A model generated the notes under the pieces. That model saw nothing but the letters and a program-made list of their open reading frames with translations, searched no databases and had not been told where the DNA came from. The position numbers and the translations under genes were made by a program. From CALMEC01 sp963706315 (GTDB lineage Bacteria > Actinomycetota > Thermoleophilia > Miltoncostaeales > Miltoncostaeaceae): a stretch of 64,000 nucleotides of DNA. Of this stretch, positions 15,284-24,644 are shown one piece after another; position 1 is the stretch's first letter, and every line of letters begins with the position of its first letter. Location: positions 186,001 to 250,000 of the forward strand of contig CAVPMA010000014.1 of NCBI GenBank assembly GCA_963706315.1. Direction: 5' to 3'.

Positions 15284-16759
15284 CTACTTGCCGGCGGCCA
15301 GTCCTTCCGCGAGGCGGGTGACGAGGCGCGGGCCGTAGCCGGTGGATGCACCGCCGGAGCTCGCGGTGCCCGCGATGTCGAGGTGGCACCACGGCACGCC
15401 CTCGGCGAACTCCCGCAGGAACATCGCGGCGTACACGGCACCGGCCTGGCGCTTCTTCGCCGCGTTCGAGAGGTCGGCGACGCCGCTCGCGATGAGCGGG
15501 CGGTACCGCTCGTGGAGCGGCATCGGCCACGCGATGTCGCCCGACGACTCCGCCGCGGCGCGCACCGCCTCGGTCCAGTCGGCGTCGGAGCCGAACAGAC
15601 CGGCGTAGACCTCGCCGAGCGCGACGACCATCGCGCCGGTCAGCGTCGCGAACTCGATGATGCGGGTCGCGCCGTTTCGCGCCGCGTATGTGAGCGCGTC
15701 CGCGAGGATCAGCCGGCCCTCGGCGTCGGTGTTGACGACCTCGATCGTCTTGCCGTTCATCGCCGTGACGACGTCGCCCGGCTTGATCGCGGTGCCGCTC
15801 GGCATGTTCTCCGCGGCAGGGATCACCGCGAGCGTCTCGATCGGCAGTCCGAGCTGCGCGATGGCGGCGATGCTCTCGATCGCGATGGCGCCGCCGCTCA
15901 TATCGAGCTTCATCTCCTCCATGCCGGCGGACGGCTTGATGGAGATGCCTCCGGTGTCGAACGTGACGGCCTTGCCAACGATGCCCAACACCTCGCGGCG
16001 CCGGGCTTTCGCCGGCTTCCAGCGCATCACGACCATGCACGGGGGCACCGCGGAACCCTGGCCGACAGCCAGGAGGGCCCCCGCGCCGAGCCGTTCGAGC
16101 TCCCGCACGCCGAGCACGCGGCAGGTGAGACCCGGGATCCCCGCGGCGAGCGACTTCGCGTAGTCGGCCAGCATCCGGGGATCGAGGTGGTTGGCGGGGG
16201 TGTTCGCGAGGTCGCGGGTGGCGGAGGTCCGCTCCATCACCGTCGCGGTGCGCGCCAGCTGCGACGGCGTGATGCCGCGTCCGGTCACGATCAGGGTGGC
16301 GATCCGGGAGGAGCCGTTCTCGTTCTTCTTCTTCTTCTTGAAGCGCTCGAAGCGATAGTCGCCGAGGAAGACGCCCTCGATCAGGGCGACGGCGTGGTCG
16401 GCCTCGACACCGTCCGGCAGCGACACGGTGACGTTCGTCGCGCGGGCCGCCGCGGCGGCCTTCGCGAATGCCTGCCCCGCCGCCTGCCAGTCGTCGCGGG
16501 TGGAGCCCGCGCCCACGCCGACAACGGCCACGCGTCGCGGTCCGGATGCGCCGGCGGCGTGCAGGAGCGTCGCCTCACCCGCCTTGCCGCGAACCTCGCC
16601 GTCGGCGATCGCTCGGCCGAGCGATCCCCCGACGTGGGCGTCGACCGCGGCGAGTAACCCCGTCGGCGAACCCGGCGACGCCCCGACCGTCACCATCAGA
16701 AGCTGCGAGCGCGTGCGCAGCGGATCGGACGAGGCCTTGACGGAGCATTTCATCGGCAT
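15284..16759 (-). CDS. pepA: Leucyl aminopeptidase (M17)
   Basis: A 491-residue cytosolic metallo-aminopeptidase that removes N-terminal residues from peptides. The M17 catalytic half is complete: VGKAVTFDTGGISIKPSAGM (metal-binding Lys and Asp), MKLDMSGGA, the hallmark NTDAEGRLILAD and TLTGAMVVALG. The N-terminal half is the usual divergent macro-like domain and includes a Lys-rich loop (FKKKKKNENG). An ATG at 16753 is an alternative start just inside 16759. The gene faces the MarR-like stub and is divergent from the mutase-subunit gene. Length and motifs are normal for PepA. Confidence 0.93.
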   Translation of the reverse strand: MPMKCSVKASSDPLRTRSQLLMVTVGASPGSPTGLLAAVDAHVGGSLGRAIADGEVRGKAGEATLLHAAGASGPRRVAVVGVGAGSTRDDWQAAGQAFAKAAAAARATNVTVSLPDGVEADHAVALIEGVFLGDYRFERFKKKKKNENGSSRIATLIVTGRGITPSQLARTATVMERTSATRDLANTPANHLDPRMLADYAKSLAAGIPGLTCRVLGVRELERLGAGALLAVGQGSAVPPCMVVMRWKPAKARRREVLGIVGKAVTFDTGGISIKPSAGMEEMKLDMSGGAIAIESIAAIAQLGLPIETLAVIPAAENMPSGTAIKPGDVVTAMNGKTIEVVNTDAEGRLILADALTYAARNGATRIIEFATLTGAMVVALGEVYAGLFGSDADWTEAVRAAAESSGDIAWPMPLHERYRPLIASGVADLSNAAKKRQAGAVYAAMFLREFAEGVPWCHLDIAGTASSGGASTGYGPRLVTRLAEGLAAGK

Positions 16760-16837
16760 TTTGGGGTGTCGGGGACGAAGATCGCGACAGCATACGCTCA
16801 GGCAGGTGATTCACGAATCCACGACCCGACGCGCGGA

Positions 16838-16843
16838 TATACT
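16838..16843 (+). promoter_or_regulatory. -10 box upstream of the B12-binding subunit
   Basis: TATACT matches the -10 consensus in 5 of 6 positions, 27 bases before the GTG at 16871. GGAGG at 16862-16866 is the ribosome binding site. No clear -35 box is visible. Confidence 0.5.
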
Positions 16844-16870
16844 TCGCGGCCCCGATCATGCGGAGGTACG

Positions 16871-17275
16871 GTGGACCGGCCGATCCGTGTCGTGATTGCA
16901 AAGCCCGGCCTCGACGGCCATGACCGCGGCGCGAAGATCATCGCGCGCAGCCTTCGCGACGCAGGCATGGAGGTCATCTACACCGGGCTGCACCAGACGC
17001 CCGAGCAGATCGCGGCGACCGTCGTCCAGGAGGACGCCGACGCGGTGGGCCTCTCGATCCTCTCCGGCGCGCACATGACGCTCGTGCCGCGGGTGATGGA
17101 TCTCCTGCGACAGGAGGGTGCGGGCGACGTAATGGTCCTCGTGGGCGGGACCATCCCGCGGGACGACATCCCGGCACTCCAGGCGCTGGGCGTCGCGCAG
17201 ATCTACACGCCCGGCGCGCCCGTGCAGGAGATGGTCGACTTCCTGAACGGCGCCTTCGCAAGCCGCGCCGCGTAG
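16871..17275 (+). CDS. Methylmalonyl-CoA mutase-type B12-binding subunit
   Basis: A 134-residue stand-alone cobalamin-binding domain. The hallmark DxHxxG motif occurs as KPGLDGHDRGAK, giving the His ligand to cobalt, followed by IYTGLHQTPEQIA, SILSGAHMTLVPR and VGGTIPRDDI, which is the standard C-terminal domain of methylmalonyl-CoA mutase. The GTG at 16871 follows GGAGG and begins right at the domain; an in-frame ATG further upstream would add an unlikely tail. Acyl-CoA mutases interconvert branched and linear acyl-CoAs; the partner catalytic subunit must be encoded elsewhere. meaB and enoyl-CoA hydratase nearby support acyl-CoA metabolism. Confidence 0.92.
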   Translation: MDRPIRVVIAKPGLDGHDRGAKIIARSLRDAGMEVIYTGLHQTPEQIAATVVQEDADAVGLSILSGAHMTLVPRVMDLLRQEGAGDVMVLVGGTIPRDDIPALQALGVAQIYTPGAPVQEMVDFLNGAFASRAA

Positions 17276-17279
17276 CGCG

Positions 17280-18053
17280 GTGCCTGTTCACCGCGAAACC
17301 CGAGGATCCGTTGCCGTCCTCACGCTGGACAACCCGGGGAAGCTGAACGCGCTGTCGACGGAGATGCTCGACGCGCTCGGCGGTCACCTCGACGCGATCG
17401 AGCCCGACACGGAGATCAGGGCGGTCGTCATCACCGGGGCGGGGGAGAAGGCCTTCGCCGCCGGCGCCGACATCGGGCACATGCGCGAGGCGACTGTGCA
17501 GCGGGCCCGCGAGTACGCCGAGCTCGGGCATGCCCTGTTCACCCGGATCGAGGCGTTTCCAAAGCCCGTCATCGCCGCGATCAACGGATTCGCGCTGGGC
17601 GGTGGGTGCGAGCTGACCCTCGCGTGCGACATCCGGCTCGCCGCCGACACCGCCCGGCTCGGGCAACCGGAGGTCAACCTCGGGATCTTCCCGGGGTGGG
17701 GCGGCACCCAACGGCTCCCCCGGCTCACCACGCCGGGCTTCGCGAAGGAGCTGATCTTCACGGGCCGCCACGTCGCCGCCGACGAGGCGCACGCGGCGGG
17801 ACTCGTGAACCACGTCCACCCGCAGGCCGAGCTCGTCGATCGGGCCGTCGCGCTGGGGGAGGAGATCGCTCGGAAGTCGCCCCTGGCGGTGGCGGTCGCG
17901 AAGCGCCTCGTCAACGAGGCGCTTGAGGGCGACTACCGCGACGCGCTGGGTCGCGAGCTCGCGGCGTTCGGCGACGCCTTCGCCACCGAAGACCAGCGCG
18001 AGGGGATGGCCGCCTTCTTCGAGAAGCGCGAGCCCCGCTTCACCGGGCGTTAG
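17280..18053 (+). CDS. Enoyl-CoA hydratase/isomerase family protein
   Basis: A 257-residue crotonase-fold enzyme. The oxyanion-hole segments are AFAAGADIGHM and NGFALGGGCELTLACDIRLA, and the second catalytic Glu lies in PEVNLGIFPGWGGTQRL. Both catalytic Glu positions of hydratases (CEL and PEV) are kept, so it should hydrate 2-enoyl-CoA to 3-hydroxyacyl-CoA. The GTG start is 5 bases after the B12-subunit stop, so the two are one operon, probably in fatty- or branched-acid breakdown together with the etfBA genes that follow. Confidence 0.92.
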   Translation: MPVHRETRGSVAVLTLDNPGKLNALSTEMLDALGGHLDAIEPDTEIRAVVITGAGEKAFAAGADIGHMREATVQRAREYAELGHALFTRIEAFPKPVIAAINGFALGGGCELTLACDIRLAADTARLGQPEVNLGIFPGWGGTQRLPRLTTPGFAKELIFTGRHVAADEAHAAGLVNHVHPQAELVDRAVALGEEIARKSPLAVAVAKRLVNEALEGDYRDALGRELAAFGDAFATEDQREGMAAFFEKREPRFTGR

Positions 18054-18125
18054 CCGAGGCCCGCAGGCCACTTCGCGGTGGCCTCCGTGATGCGGGTCGG
18101 CCGGACAATCGGCCGCCTTCACGGC

Positions 18126-18166
18126 GGTCATTTGGCCGTGCGCAGGGGTCGGGCGCATGGTAGTTT
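18126..18166 (+). promoter_or_regulatory. Dyad and -10 box upstream of etfBA
   Basis: GGTCATTTGGCC at 18126-18137 is a one-mismatch member of the dispersed GGCCANNTGGCC dyads. A further inverted pair, GGCCAC and GTGGCC, lies near 18067-18084. TAGTTT at 18161-18166 is a plausible -10 box, about 95 bases before the etfB start. The dyad would sit just upstream of the -35 region, a usual place for a regulator site. Confidence 0.4.
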
Positions 18167-18261
18167 CCCGCCGCTTGCGCGCCGGTCCGCGGTCGCGTGA
18201 GCGTGCCGAGGCGCGAACCAGGCGCCGCCCACAGCGACCCGATCAAGGAGCGCGCCAGCCC

Positions 18262-19044
18262 GTGAAGATCGCCGTCTGCGTCAAAGAAGTCCCGGACACC
18301 ACGGCCGAGAAGAAGATCGACCCGTCGACGCTTCGCCTCAGCCGCGACGCCGGTGACCGCATGCTCAACGCCTTCGACCTCAACGCCGTCGAGCAGGCCC
18401 TGCGCCTCAAGGAGGCTGCCGGCGACGGCGAGGTCGTCCTCATCTCGATGGGACCGAGCCGGGCCCTGGAGTCGCTGCGCAAGGGCCTCGCGATGGGCGC
18501 CGACCGCGCCGTGCTCGTCTCCGACGACGCTGCGGCCGGCTCCGACCTCGTCGCCACGAGCTACGTGCTCGCTCAGGCGCTCGAGCGCGAGTCGCCCGAC
18601 CTCGTACTGTTCGGTCAGCAGGCCTCCGACAGCGACGGCGCCGTCCTGTGGGCCGCGGTCGCCGACCGGTTGAAGCTGCCCGTGATCTCCCAGATCTCCG
18701 AGCTGGAGGTCGCCGGGGGACAGGTCAGCGCCAAGCGCCAGACCGAGTTCGGCTACGACCGCATCAGCTCGCCCCTCCCGGCGGTGCTCGCGGTCTCCGA
18801 CGCGCTCAACGAGCCGCGGTACCCGTCGCTCAAGGGCATCATGGGCGCCAAGAAGAAGCCCCAGGAGGTCCTCTCCCTCGCCGACCTCGGTGTCGACGCG
18901 GGACGCGCAGGCGAGTCCGGCTCGCGCACCACGGTGAGGGCGTTGGCGGCGCCGCCGCCGCGGGGCGACACGATCAAGATCGAAGACGACGGGTCCGCCG
19001 CCGAGAAGATCATGGCGTTCCTCGTGGAAAGGAAGCTGGTGTGA
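18262..19044 (+). CDS. etfB: Electron transfer flavoprotein beta subunit
   Basis: A 260-residue ETF beta subunit, which with EtfA accepts electrons from acyl-CoA dehydrogenases. It begins KIAVCVKEVPDTT, typical of the family, and has LNAFDLNAVEQALRLKE, the AMP-binding region around LFGQQASDSDGA, and the conserved LPAVLAVSDALNEPRYPSLKGIMGAK. The GTG at 18262 is preceded by AAGGAG 11 bases upstream. Its stop overlaps the etfA start by 4 bases. The position next to enoyl-CoA hydratase fits beta-oxidation. Confidence 0.95.
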   Translation: MKIAVCVKEVPDTTAEKKIDPSTLRLSRDAGDRMLNAFDLNAVEQALRLKEAAGDGEVVLISMGPSRALESLRKGLAMGADRAVLVSDDAAAGSDLVATSYVLAQALERESPDLVLFGQQASDSDGAVLWAAVADRLKLPVISQISELEVAGGQVSAKRQTEFGYDRISSPLPAVLAVSDALNEPRYPSLKGIMGAKKKPQEVLSLADLGVDAGRAGESGSRTTVRALAAPPPRGDTIKIEDDGSAAEKIMAFLVERKLV

Positions 19045-20000
19045 GCACTCTCGTCTTTCTGGAGCACCACGGATCGTCGATCCAGAAGGGCTCGCTCGGC
19101 GTGCTCTCCAGGGCCGCGTCGATCGACCCCGACACCTCCGCCGTGCTTGTCGGCAGCGGGGTCGGCGACCTCGCCGCCGAGGCCGCCAAGTACGGCGCCG
19201 CCAAAGTCTTCGTCGCCGACGACGTCCGGTTGGCGGCGCCGCTGCCGCAGCCGCGGGTCGACGTCATCAGCCGCCTCGTGAGCGACAAGGGCTTCGGCAC
19301 CGTCCTGTTCGGCGCGTCGGTGCTCGCCGCCGACATCGCTGGTGGTCTCGCCGCCCGCCTCGACGCGGGCCTCAACTGGGACCTCATCGACATCGCCGCC
19401 GAGGGCGGGGAGGTCGTTGGCAAGCGCGCGGCGCTCGCCGACTCGGTCTACGTCGACGCCGGCTGGACGGCGGAGCCGCGTCTCGGCCTGTTCCGTTCGG
19501 GCTCGTTCGACCCGGTGGAGCGCCCCGGCGCCGGAGCGGTGGAGGCCATCCCGGTCGAGCTCGAGGAGTTCTCGGGCCGCGCGGCGATGGTGGACCAGGC
19601 GCACGAGGAGCAAACCGGCCCCTCGATCGAGGAGGCCGACATCCTCGTCGCCGGCGGCCGCGGTCTCGGCAGCCCGGACGGGTTCGGGATCCTCGAGGAG
19701 CTCGCGGCGGCGCTCGGCGGCGCCGTCGCCTCGACCCGCGCGGTCGTGGACTCCGGCTGGTACCCGTACGCGACCCAGGTCGGCCAGACCGGCAAGTCGG
19801 TATCGCCGAAGCTCTACATCGGTTGCGGCATCTCGGGCGCCATCCAGCACAAGGTCGGCATGCAGAGCTCCCAGGTGATCGTGGCGATCAACAAGGACGG
19901 AAGCGCGCCGATCTTCGACTTCAGCGACTTCGGCGTGGTCGGCGACCTCCACCAGATCGTTCCCCAGCTCACTGCGCTGGTGAAGGAGCGCAAGGGGTAA
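19041..20000 (+). CDS. etfA: Electron transfer flavoprotein alpha subunit
   Basis: A 319-residue ETF alpha subunit carrying the FAD. The FAD-binding C-terminal domain is diagnostic: VAGGRGLGSPDGFGILEEL, then STRAVVDSGWYPYATQVGQTGK, SPKLYIGCGISGAIQHKVGM and VAINKDGSAPIFDFSDFGVVGD. It forms a heterodimer with EtfB and passes electrons toward the quinone pool. The GTG start overlaps etfB by 4 bases. No ETF-quinone oxidoreductase or acyl-CoA dehydrogenase gene is in the window. Confidence 0.95.
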   Translation: MSTLVFLEHHGSSIQKGSLGVLSRAASIDPDTSAVLVGSGVGDLAAEAAKYGAAKVFVADDVRLAAPLPQPRVDVISRLVSDKGFGTVLFGASVLAADIAGGLAARLDAGLNWDLIDIAAEGGEVVGKRAALADSVYVDAGWTAEPRLGLFRSGSFDPVERPGAGAVEAIPVELEEFSGRAAMVDQAHEEQTGPSIEEADILVAGGRGLGSPDGFGILEELAAALGGAVASTRAVVDSGWYPYATQVGQTGKSVSPKLYIGCGISGAIQHKVGMQSSQVIVAINKDGSAPIFDFSDFGVVGDLHQIVPQLTALVKERKG

Positions 20001-20024
20001 TGGCGGCGGCGCGCCGCTGACGAG

Positions 20025-20426
20025 ATGCCGTACTTCCGCCCGCCGTTCTTCGTCCGCCGGGTGTTCAACCCGATCGCGATGCGGCTCGGGATCTCCGGAA
20101 CGCAGGCACTCTCGGTGCGGGGCCGGCGAACCGGCGAGATCCGCCGTGTGCCGGTGATTCCCGTCGAGCACGACGGCGCACGGTACCTCGTGTCGCCTCG
20201 CGGGGAGACCCAGTGGGCGCGCAACCTCCGCGCCGCCGGCGAGGGGGAGTTGCGAAGCCGCCGCGGGGTGGAGCGATTCCACGCGACCGAGCTGCCCGCC
20301 GACGAGCGGGCCCCGGTGATCGCCGCGTACCGCGCCGTGGCCGGCAGGGCCGTCGCCTCGTTCTTCACGGCCCTTCCCGACCCGGCCGACCACCCCGTCT
20401 TCCGGCTCGACACCCGCGGGGGCTGA
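20025..20426 (+). CDS. DUF385/deazaflavin-dependent nitroreductase-like protein
   Basis: A 133-residue protein of the split-beta-barrel DUF385 family, which in mycobacteria includes the F420-dependent nitroreductase Ddn. The pattern is IAMRLGISGTQALSVRGRRTGEIRRVPVIPVEHDGARYLVSPRGETQWARNLRAAGEG in essence: a GRRTGxxRxVPV strand pair followed by GxxxWxRNLRAAG, which is diagnostic. It probably binds deazaflavin F420. It lies 24 bases after etfA and may be co-transcribed. Whether it is a reductase or only an F420 binder cannot be told. Confidence 0.82.
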   Translation: MPYFRPPFFVRRVFNPIAMRLGISGTQALSVRGRRTGEIRRVPVIPVEHDGARYLVSPRGETQWARNLRAAGEGELRSRRGVERFHATELPADERAPVIAAYRAVAGRAVASFFTALPDPADHPVFRLDTRGG

Positions 20427-20455
20427 GGGGGTCGGGCCTCTGCTGGCCCGCCGTC

Positions 20456-20485
20456 CTCATCCGCCCCTCATGTCGCTGCGACAAT
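20456..20485 (+). promoter_or_regulatory. Tandem CTCAT box promoter of the two-component system
   Basis: CTCAT occurs at 20456 and 20467, an exact 11-bp spacing, the layout bound by tandem OmpR/PhoP-type regulators. GACAAT at 20480-20485 is a -10-like box 8 bases before the ATG at 20494. The same CTCATCNNCNN repeat with 11-bp spacing occurs again at 22590-22611, so the encoded regulator probably controls both promoters. Confidence 0.55.
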
Positions 20486-20493
20486 GATCCCGT

Positions 20494-21167
<674 letters not shown>

Positions 21168-21174
<7 letters not shown>

Positions 21175-22550
21175 ACCGGTTGCCGGTCCGGGTCCGGCTC
21201 GCCCTCTCGTCAGCGCTCGTCATCGCGCTCCTCCTGGCGGTCGGCGGCTGGATCCTGCATTTCAGCGTCGCCCGCGGCCTGGACGGCGAGATCGGGCGCA
21301 CACTGGACGCGAGACTCGCCGACGTGCAGCACCTGATCGCGCAGGAGGGGACCCCGAGCGACCTCGGCGGCAGGGACGGGGCCACCATTGCGCAGGTCGT
21401 CGACGAGACCGGAGCCACCGTCGCCGCGACGGGCGTCGACCTCGCGTCGCTGCTCACGAGCGACGAGCTCGCTCGAGCGGCGACCCGGCGGGTCGCCGTC
21501 GCGAGGCGCGCGCTTCCCACGGGGGACGACGACGCCGTCAGGATCCTGGCCGCCCCAGGCGGGCCCGGCGACCGCAGCTACCGCGTGCTCGTCGGCGAGC
21601 GCCTGCATGAGCGCGACGAGGCGTTGCGGAACCTCAAGGCACTTCTCGCGATCGGGGGCTCGATCGGCCTGATCCTGGCGTCGCTCGCGGCGTACGGGCT
21701 CGCGACGGCGGCGTTCCGCCCGGTCGAGGCGATGCGCCGGCGCGCCGCGAGGATCTCCGGCCACGAGCCGGGCGCGCGCCTGCCACTCGGCCCCGCCGAC
21801 GACGAGCTGCGCAGTCTCGGAGAGACCCTCAACGAGATGCTCGAGCGCATCGACGGCGCGATGGCCCATGAGCGCACTTTCGTCGCGAACGCAAGCCACG
21901 AGCTGCGATCGCCGCTCGCGATCATCAAGGGCGAGCTCGAACTCGCGCTCCGTCCTGGACGCTCGCCCGACGAGCTCCGCGCCGCAATCCGCTCCGCAGC
22001 CGAGGAGACCGACCGGGTCGTGCAGCTCGCCGAGGACCTGCTCGTCATCGCCCGCCTCGACCAGGGCAAGCTCCCGGTGCGGCCCGAGCCGATCTCGGCC
22101 GGCGCGCTGCTGGAGGACGTCCGCGCGAGATTCACCGGACGGATCGCCCAGGCGGGCCGGGAGCTGCGCGTCGATCCCTCGCGGAGTGTGACCCTCAACG
22201 TCGATCGCCTCCGGGTCGAGCAGGCGATCGGCAACCTCGTCGAGAACGCGCTTCGGTACGGAGCCGGGCCGATCGTGCTGAGCGCCGAGCCCGCGGGGGA
22301 GATGATGGAGCTTCACGTACGCGACAGCGGCCTCGGCTTTCCATCCGAGTTCGCGGCGGATGCCTTCGAACGGTTCTCACGCGCCGACCCTGGCCGCGGA
22401 CGGGGCGGTTCCGGGCTGGGCCTGTCGATCGTCGACGCGATCGCCCGTGCGCATGGCGGCACCGCGGGCCTGCGAACCGGCGACGGCGCCGATGTCTGGA
22501 TCGCCCTCCCGCGGTACGCCGCGGCGCCCGGCGCCCATCCCGAGGGCTGA
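21168..22550 (+). CDS. Sensor histidine kinase, OmpR-type partner
   Basis: A 460-residue membrane kinase. There are two membrane segments (about residues 9-30 and 160-182) flanking a ~130-residue extracytoplasmic sensor, then a HAMP linker (FRPVEAMRRRAARISG). The H-box is FVANASHELRSPLAIIKGE, followed by the N-box (RVEQAIGNLVENALRYG) and G-boxes (VRDSGLGF; GRGGSGLGLSIVDAIARAHGG). The GTG at 21168 is taken as the start, giving a 7-base overlap with the regulator. The signal is unknown; the downstream ferric-reductase-like gene hints at redox or metal sensing, which is an inference. Confidence 0.93.
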
Positions 22551-22589
22551 GCTCCAGTCGCCCACCGCGGAACGCCGCTGGCGGTGGCG

Positions 22590-22611
22590 CTCATCTGCGG
22601 CTCATCTTCGT
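22590..22611 (+). promoter_or_regulatory. Tandem 11-bp direct repeat before the reductase operon
   Basis: CTCATCTGCGG (22590-22600) is followed directly by CTCATCTTCGT (22601-22611), matching the repeat in front of the response-regulator gene. GTTCATCGGAT begins at 22624 as a weaker third copy, roughly two turns from the second. The arrangement resembles PhoP/OmpR-type boxes. Confidence 0.55.
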
Positions 22612-22664
22612 CTGCTGTCCTGCGTTCATCGGATGTGGCGACGAGCGACGAGGGAGTGATCGCG

Positions 22665-22859
22665 ATGCAGGGGACGGAGACGATCTTGGCGCCGGGACGA
22701 GCCCGTCGGACCACCCAATCCGCCGGCGGTCGCGAGCTCGCCCGGTTCGCCAACCGAACGGGCCTTCCGGCGGATCGGCAGCTCAGGCTGGAGCGAGCGG
22801 TCCGCTGGCTGCTCGTGGCCGCGTCCATCGGGCTGGTTGTCCTGGGAGTCAATCCCTGA
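22665..22859 (+). CDS. Small single-pass membrane protein, 64 residues
   Basis: I do not recognise a family. The ATG at 22665 follows GAGGGAG with suitable spacing. The product is a soluble, basic N-terminal part (LARFANRTGLPADRQLRLERAVR) and a C-terminal membrane helix (WLLVAASIGLVVLGVNP) with almost nothing after it, so it is likely tail-anchored with the N-terminus inside. It lies between the CTCAT repeat and the Pro-rich protein and heads the reductase operon. Small partners of this kind often assist membrane redox complexes; that is an inference from position. Confidence 0.6.
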   Translation: MQGTETILAPGRARRTTQSAGGRELARFANRTGLPADRQLRLERAVRWLLVAASIGLVVLGVNP

Positions 22860-22876
22860 CCGGTCGATCCCAGCGG

Positions 22877-23188
22877 GTGCGTCCCACGCGCGGGGCACGG
22901 CGGACCACCGCGCGCCGGATGTGGGCGGCGGCCGCGGGGATCTGGGCGGTCGTCGGCGCCTCCGCGATGCTCGCGTGGAGTCACCCCGGTCCGGGAGCCC
23001 GGGTCACGGCGGCCGTGCATGTCGCGACGGCCCCGCTGCGGCGCGAGCCGGCTGTGAGCCCGGCGCCACGGATGGCGCGTCCGGTCGCGCCGCCGCCTGC
23101 CGTCCGGGTTCAGCCGGTCCAGCTCCCGCCCGTGGTGCGGGTGCAGCCGGTCCAGACGCCGCCGGTCACGAGCACGCACACTTCGTGA
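22877..23188 (+). CDS. Pro-rich secreted or membrane-anchored small protein
   Basis: A 103-residue protein with a basic N-terminus, one hydrophobic segment (MWAAAAGIWAVVGASAMLAW, residues ~15-34) and an extracytoplasmic tail rich in Pro, Val and Gln. The tail has an internal repeat: VRVQPVQLPPV then VRVQPVQTPPV. It could act as a rigid spacer in the envelope. The GTG at 22877 is 17 bases after the previous stop; an ATG at 22919 is an alternative that would begin just at the membrane segment. The stop overlaps the reductase GTG by 4 bases, which argues the frame is real. No family is known to me. Confidence 0.6.
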   Translation: MRPTRGARRTTARRMWAAAAGIWAVVGASAMLAWSHPGPGARVTAAVHVATAPLRREPAVSPAPRMARPVAPPPAVRVQPVQLPPVVRVQPVQTPPVTSTHTS

Positions 23189-24564
23189 GCCACCCGACGC
23201 CGCACGATGTCTGGCACCGGGACGGGCGGCTCGCCGCGACGGCCTCGAGCGGCGGGCACCGCCGCCGCCTCAGTCTCGGCCCGCGCGTCCTCGTGGCCGC
23301 CATCGTTGCAATTACCGCGTTGTGGATCGTCGCGCGGCCCCCCGGCTTCGGCGGGCTCCAATACGCCGGCGAGATCGCCGGCGTCCTCGCCGTCGCGCTC
23401 CTCAGCGCGGCGCTGGTGCTGGCGACACGGCTGGACGCGGTGGAGCGTGCATTCGGTGGCCTCGACCGCATGTACGTCTGGCACCGATGGGTCGCCATGG
23501 CCGGAACCGCGATGTTCTTCCCGCATTGGCTCCTGGTGGGCAGCGCTCGCTGGCACGCGCAAACCGCTCCGATCCTCGGCGTACGGCCGAACTACGGGCT
23601 CGGGAACGACCTCGGGGTCATCGCAATCCTGGGGCTCCTTGGGATCGCGCTGATCGCCCTGCTGCCGCGCATCCCGGTGATCGGGCCGATGATCCGCCTC
23701 GCATACGAGAAGTGGCTCTCCTCGCATCGCTTCGCCGGCCTGTTCGTGGCCGCCGCGGTGGCCCACGGGCTGCTCGTGGATCCGGTCATCCGCCGGTCCG
23801 CGGCGCTGTGGTGGGCGTACCTCGCGATCGGCGCCCTCGGGGTCGGCGCCTTCGCCGTGCGCCAGATCGGCGACCTGCGGGGATGGGGCAGGTCCGGGTA
23901 TGTCATCGCCGGTGTCGACCGGCTGAACGCGACGACCCTCGAGGTCAGGCTCCGCCCCGTCGGCGAGCACCTCGACTTCGTGCCGGGGCAGTTCGTGTAC
24001 GCCAGCTTCGGCGGGGATGCCCACTGGGAACCGCATCCGTTCACCATCAGCAACGCGCCGGGAGAATCGGAGCTGCGGCTGTCGATCAAGGCCGCGGGGG
24101 ACTACACGGTGGGGATCTACCACCAGCTGCGCGCCGGGATGCCCGCCAGCGTCGAAGGTCCGTACGGCGCGTTCGACTACCGGTCCGGCGGGCCCCGCCA
24201 GATCTGGATCGCCGGCGGCATCGGCATCACGCCGTTCCTCAGCTGGGTCAATTCGCTCGACGCGGACGCACGTGTGGACGTCGACCTGTTCTACGCGGTG
24301 ACCGATCCGGAGCAGGCCGTGTACCTGGACGAGCTGCGGGCCGCCGCCGCCCGCGTGCCGGGTCTGCGCGTGCACCTCAACCTGGACGTCGCCCACGGAT
24401 TCCTGTCGGCCGACCGCGTTGCCCGCGAGGCGGCCCACCGTCCGCGGTGGTGCTCGATCTTCATGTGCGGACCGGTCGGGATGATCCGCAGCCTCGAAAA
24501 CGGCCTGCGCCGGCAGGGAGTGCCGCCCGGGCGGATCCACTACGAGGAGTTCAGCTTCCGCTAG
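23185..24564 (+). CDS. Ferric-reductase-like transmembrane flavocytochrome
   Basis: A 459-residue membrane oxidoreductase with a ferric-reductase-like heme domain (about residues 25-225) and a ferredoxin-reductase-like FAD/NAD module (about 235-459). Candidate heme His residues occur in MYVWHRWV, FFPHWLL, SSHRFAGL and VAHGLLVDPV. The FAD motif is HPFTISNAPG, the pyridine-nucleotide site is GGIGITPFLSW, and CSIFMCGPVGMI is the C-terminal NAD(P) signature. Such enzymes move electrons from NAD(P)H across the membrane to ferric chelates or oxygen. The GTG at 23185 overlaps the Pro-rich gene by 4 bases. Control by the upstream two-component system is suggested by the shared repeats. Confidence 0.85.
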   Translation: MSHPTPHDVWHRDGRLAATASSGGHRRRLSLGPRVLVAAIVAITALWIVARPPGFGGLQYAGEIAGVLAVALLSAALVLATRLDAVERAFGGLDRMYVWHRWVAMAGTAMFFPHWLLVGSARWHAQTAPILGVRPNYGLGNDLGVIAILGLLGIALIALLPRIPVIGPMIRLAYEKWLSSHRFAGLFVAAAVAHGLLVDPVIRRSAALWWAYLAIGALGVGAFAVRQIGDLRGWGRSGYVIAGVDRLNATTLEVRLRPVGEHLDFVPGQFVYASFGGDAHWEPHPFTISNAPGESELRLSIKAAGDYTVGIYHQLRAGMPASVEGPYGAFDYRSGGPRQIWIAGGIGITPFLSWVNSLDADARVDVDLFYAVTDPEQAVYLDELRAAAARVPGLRVHLNLDVAHGFLSADRVAREAAHRPRWCSIFMCGPVGMIRSLENGLRRQGVPPGRIHYEEFSFR

Positions 24565-24607
24565 GGCCCGCGAGGCGCCCCGCTCGGCGTGCTGTGGCCC
24601 CCCGCGC

Positions 24608-24613
24608 TACTAT
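24608..24613 (+). promoter_or_regulatory. -10 box of rpmE
   Basis: TACTAT matches the -10 consensus in 4 of 6 positions and lies 31 bases before the rpmE ATG, which has GAGAGG as ribosome binding site. No clear -35 box is seen. Confidence 0.4.
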
Positions 24614-24644
24614 CCGCGGTCGAGATCGAAAACGAGAGGCAGCG

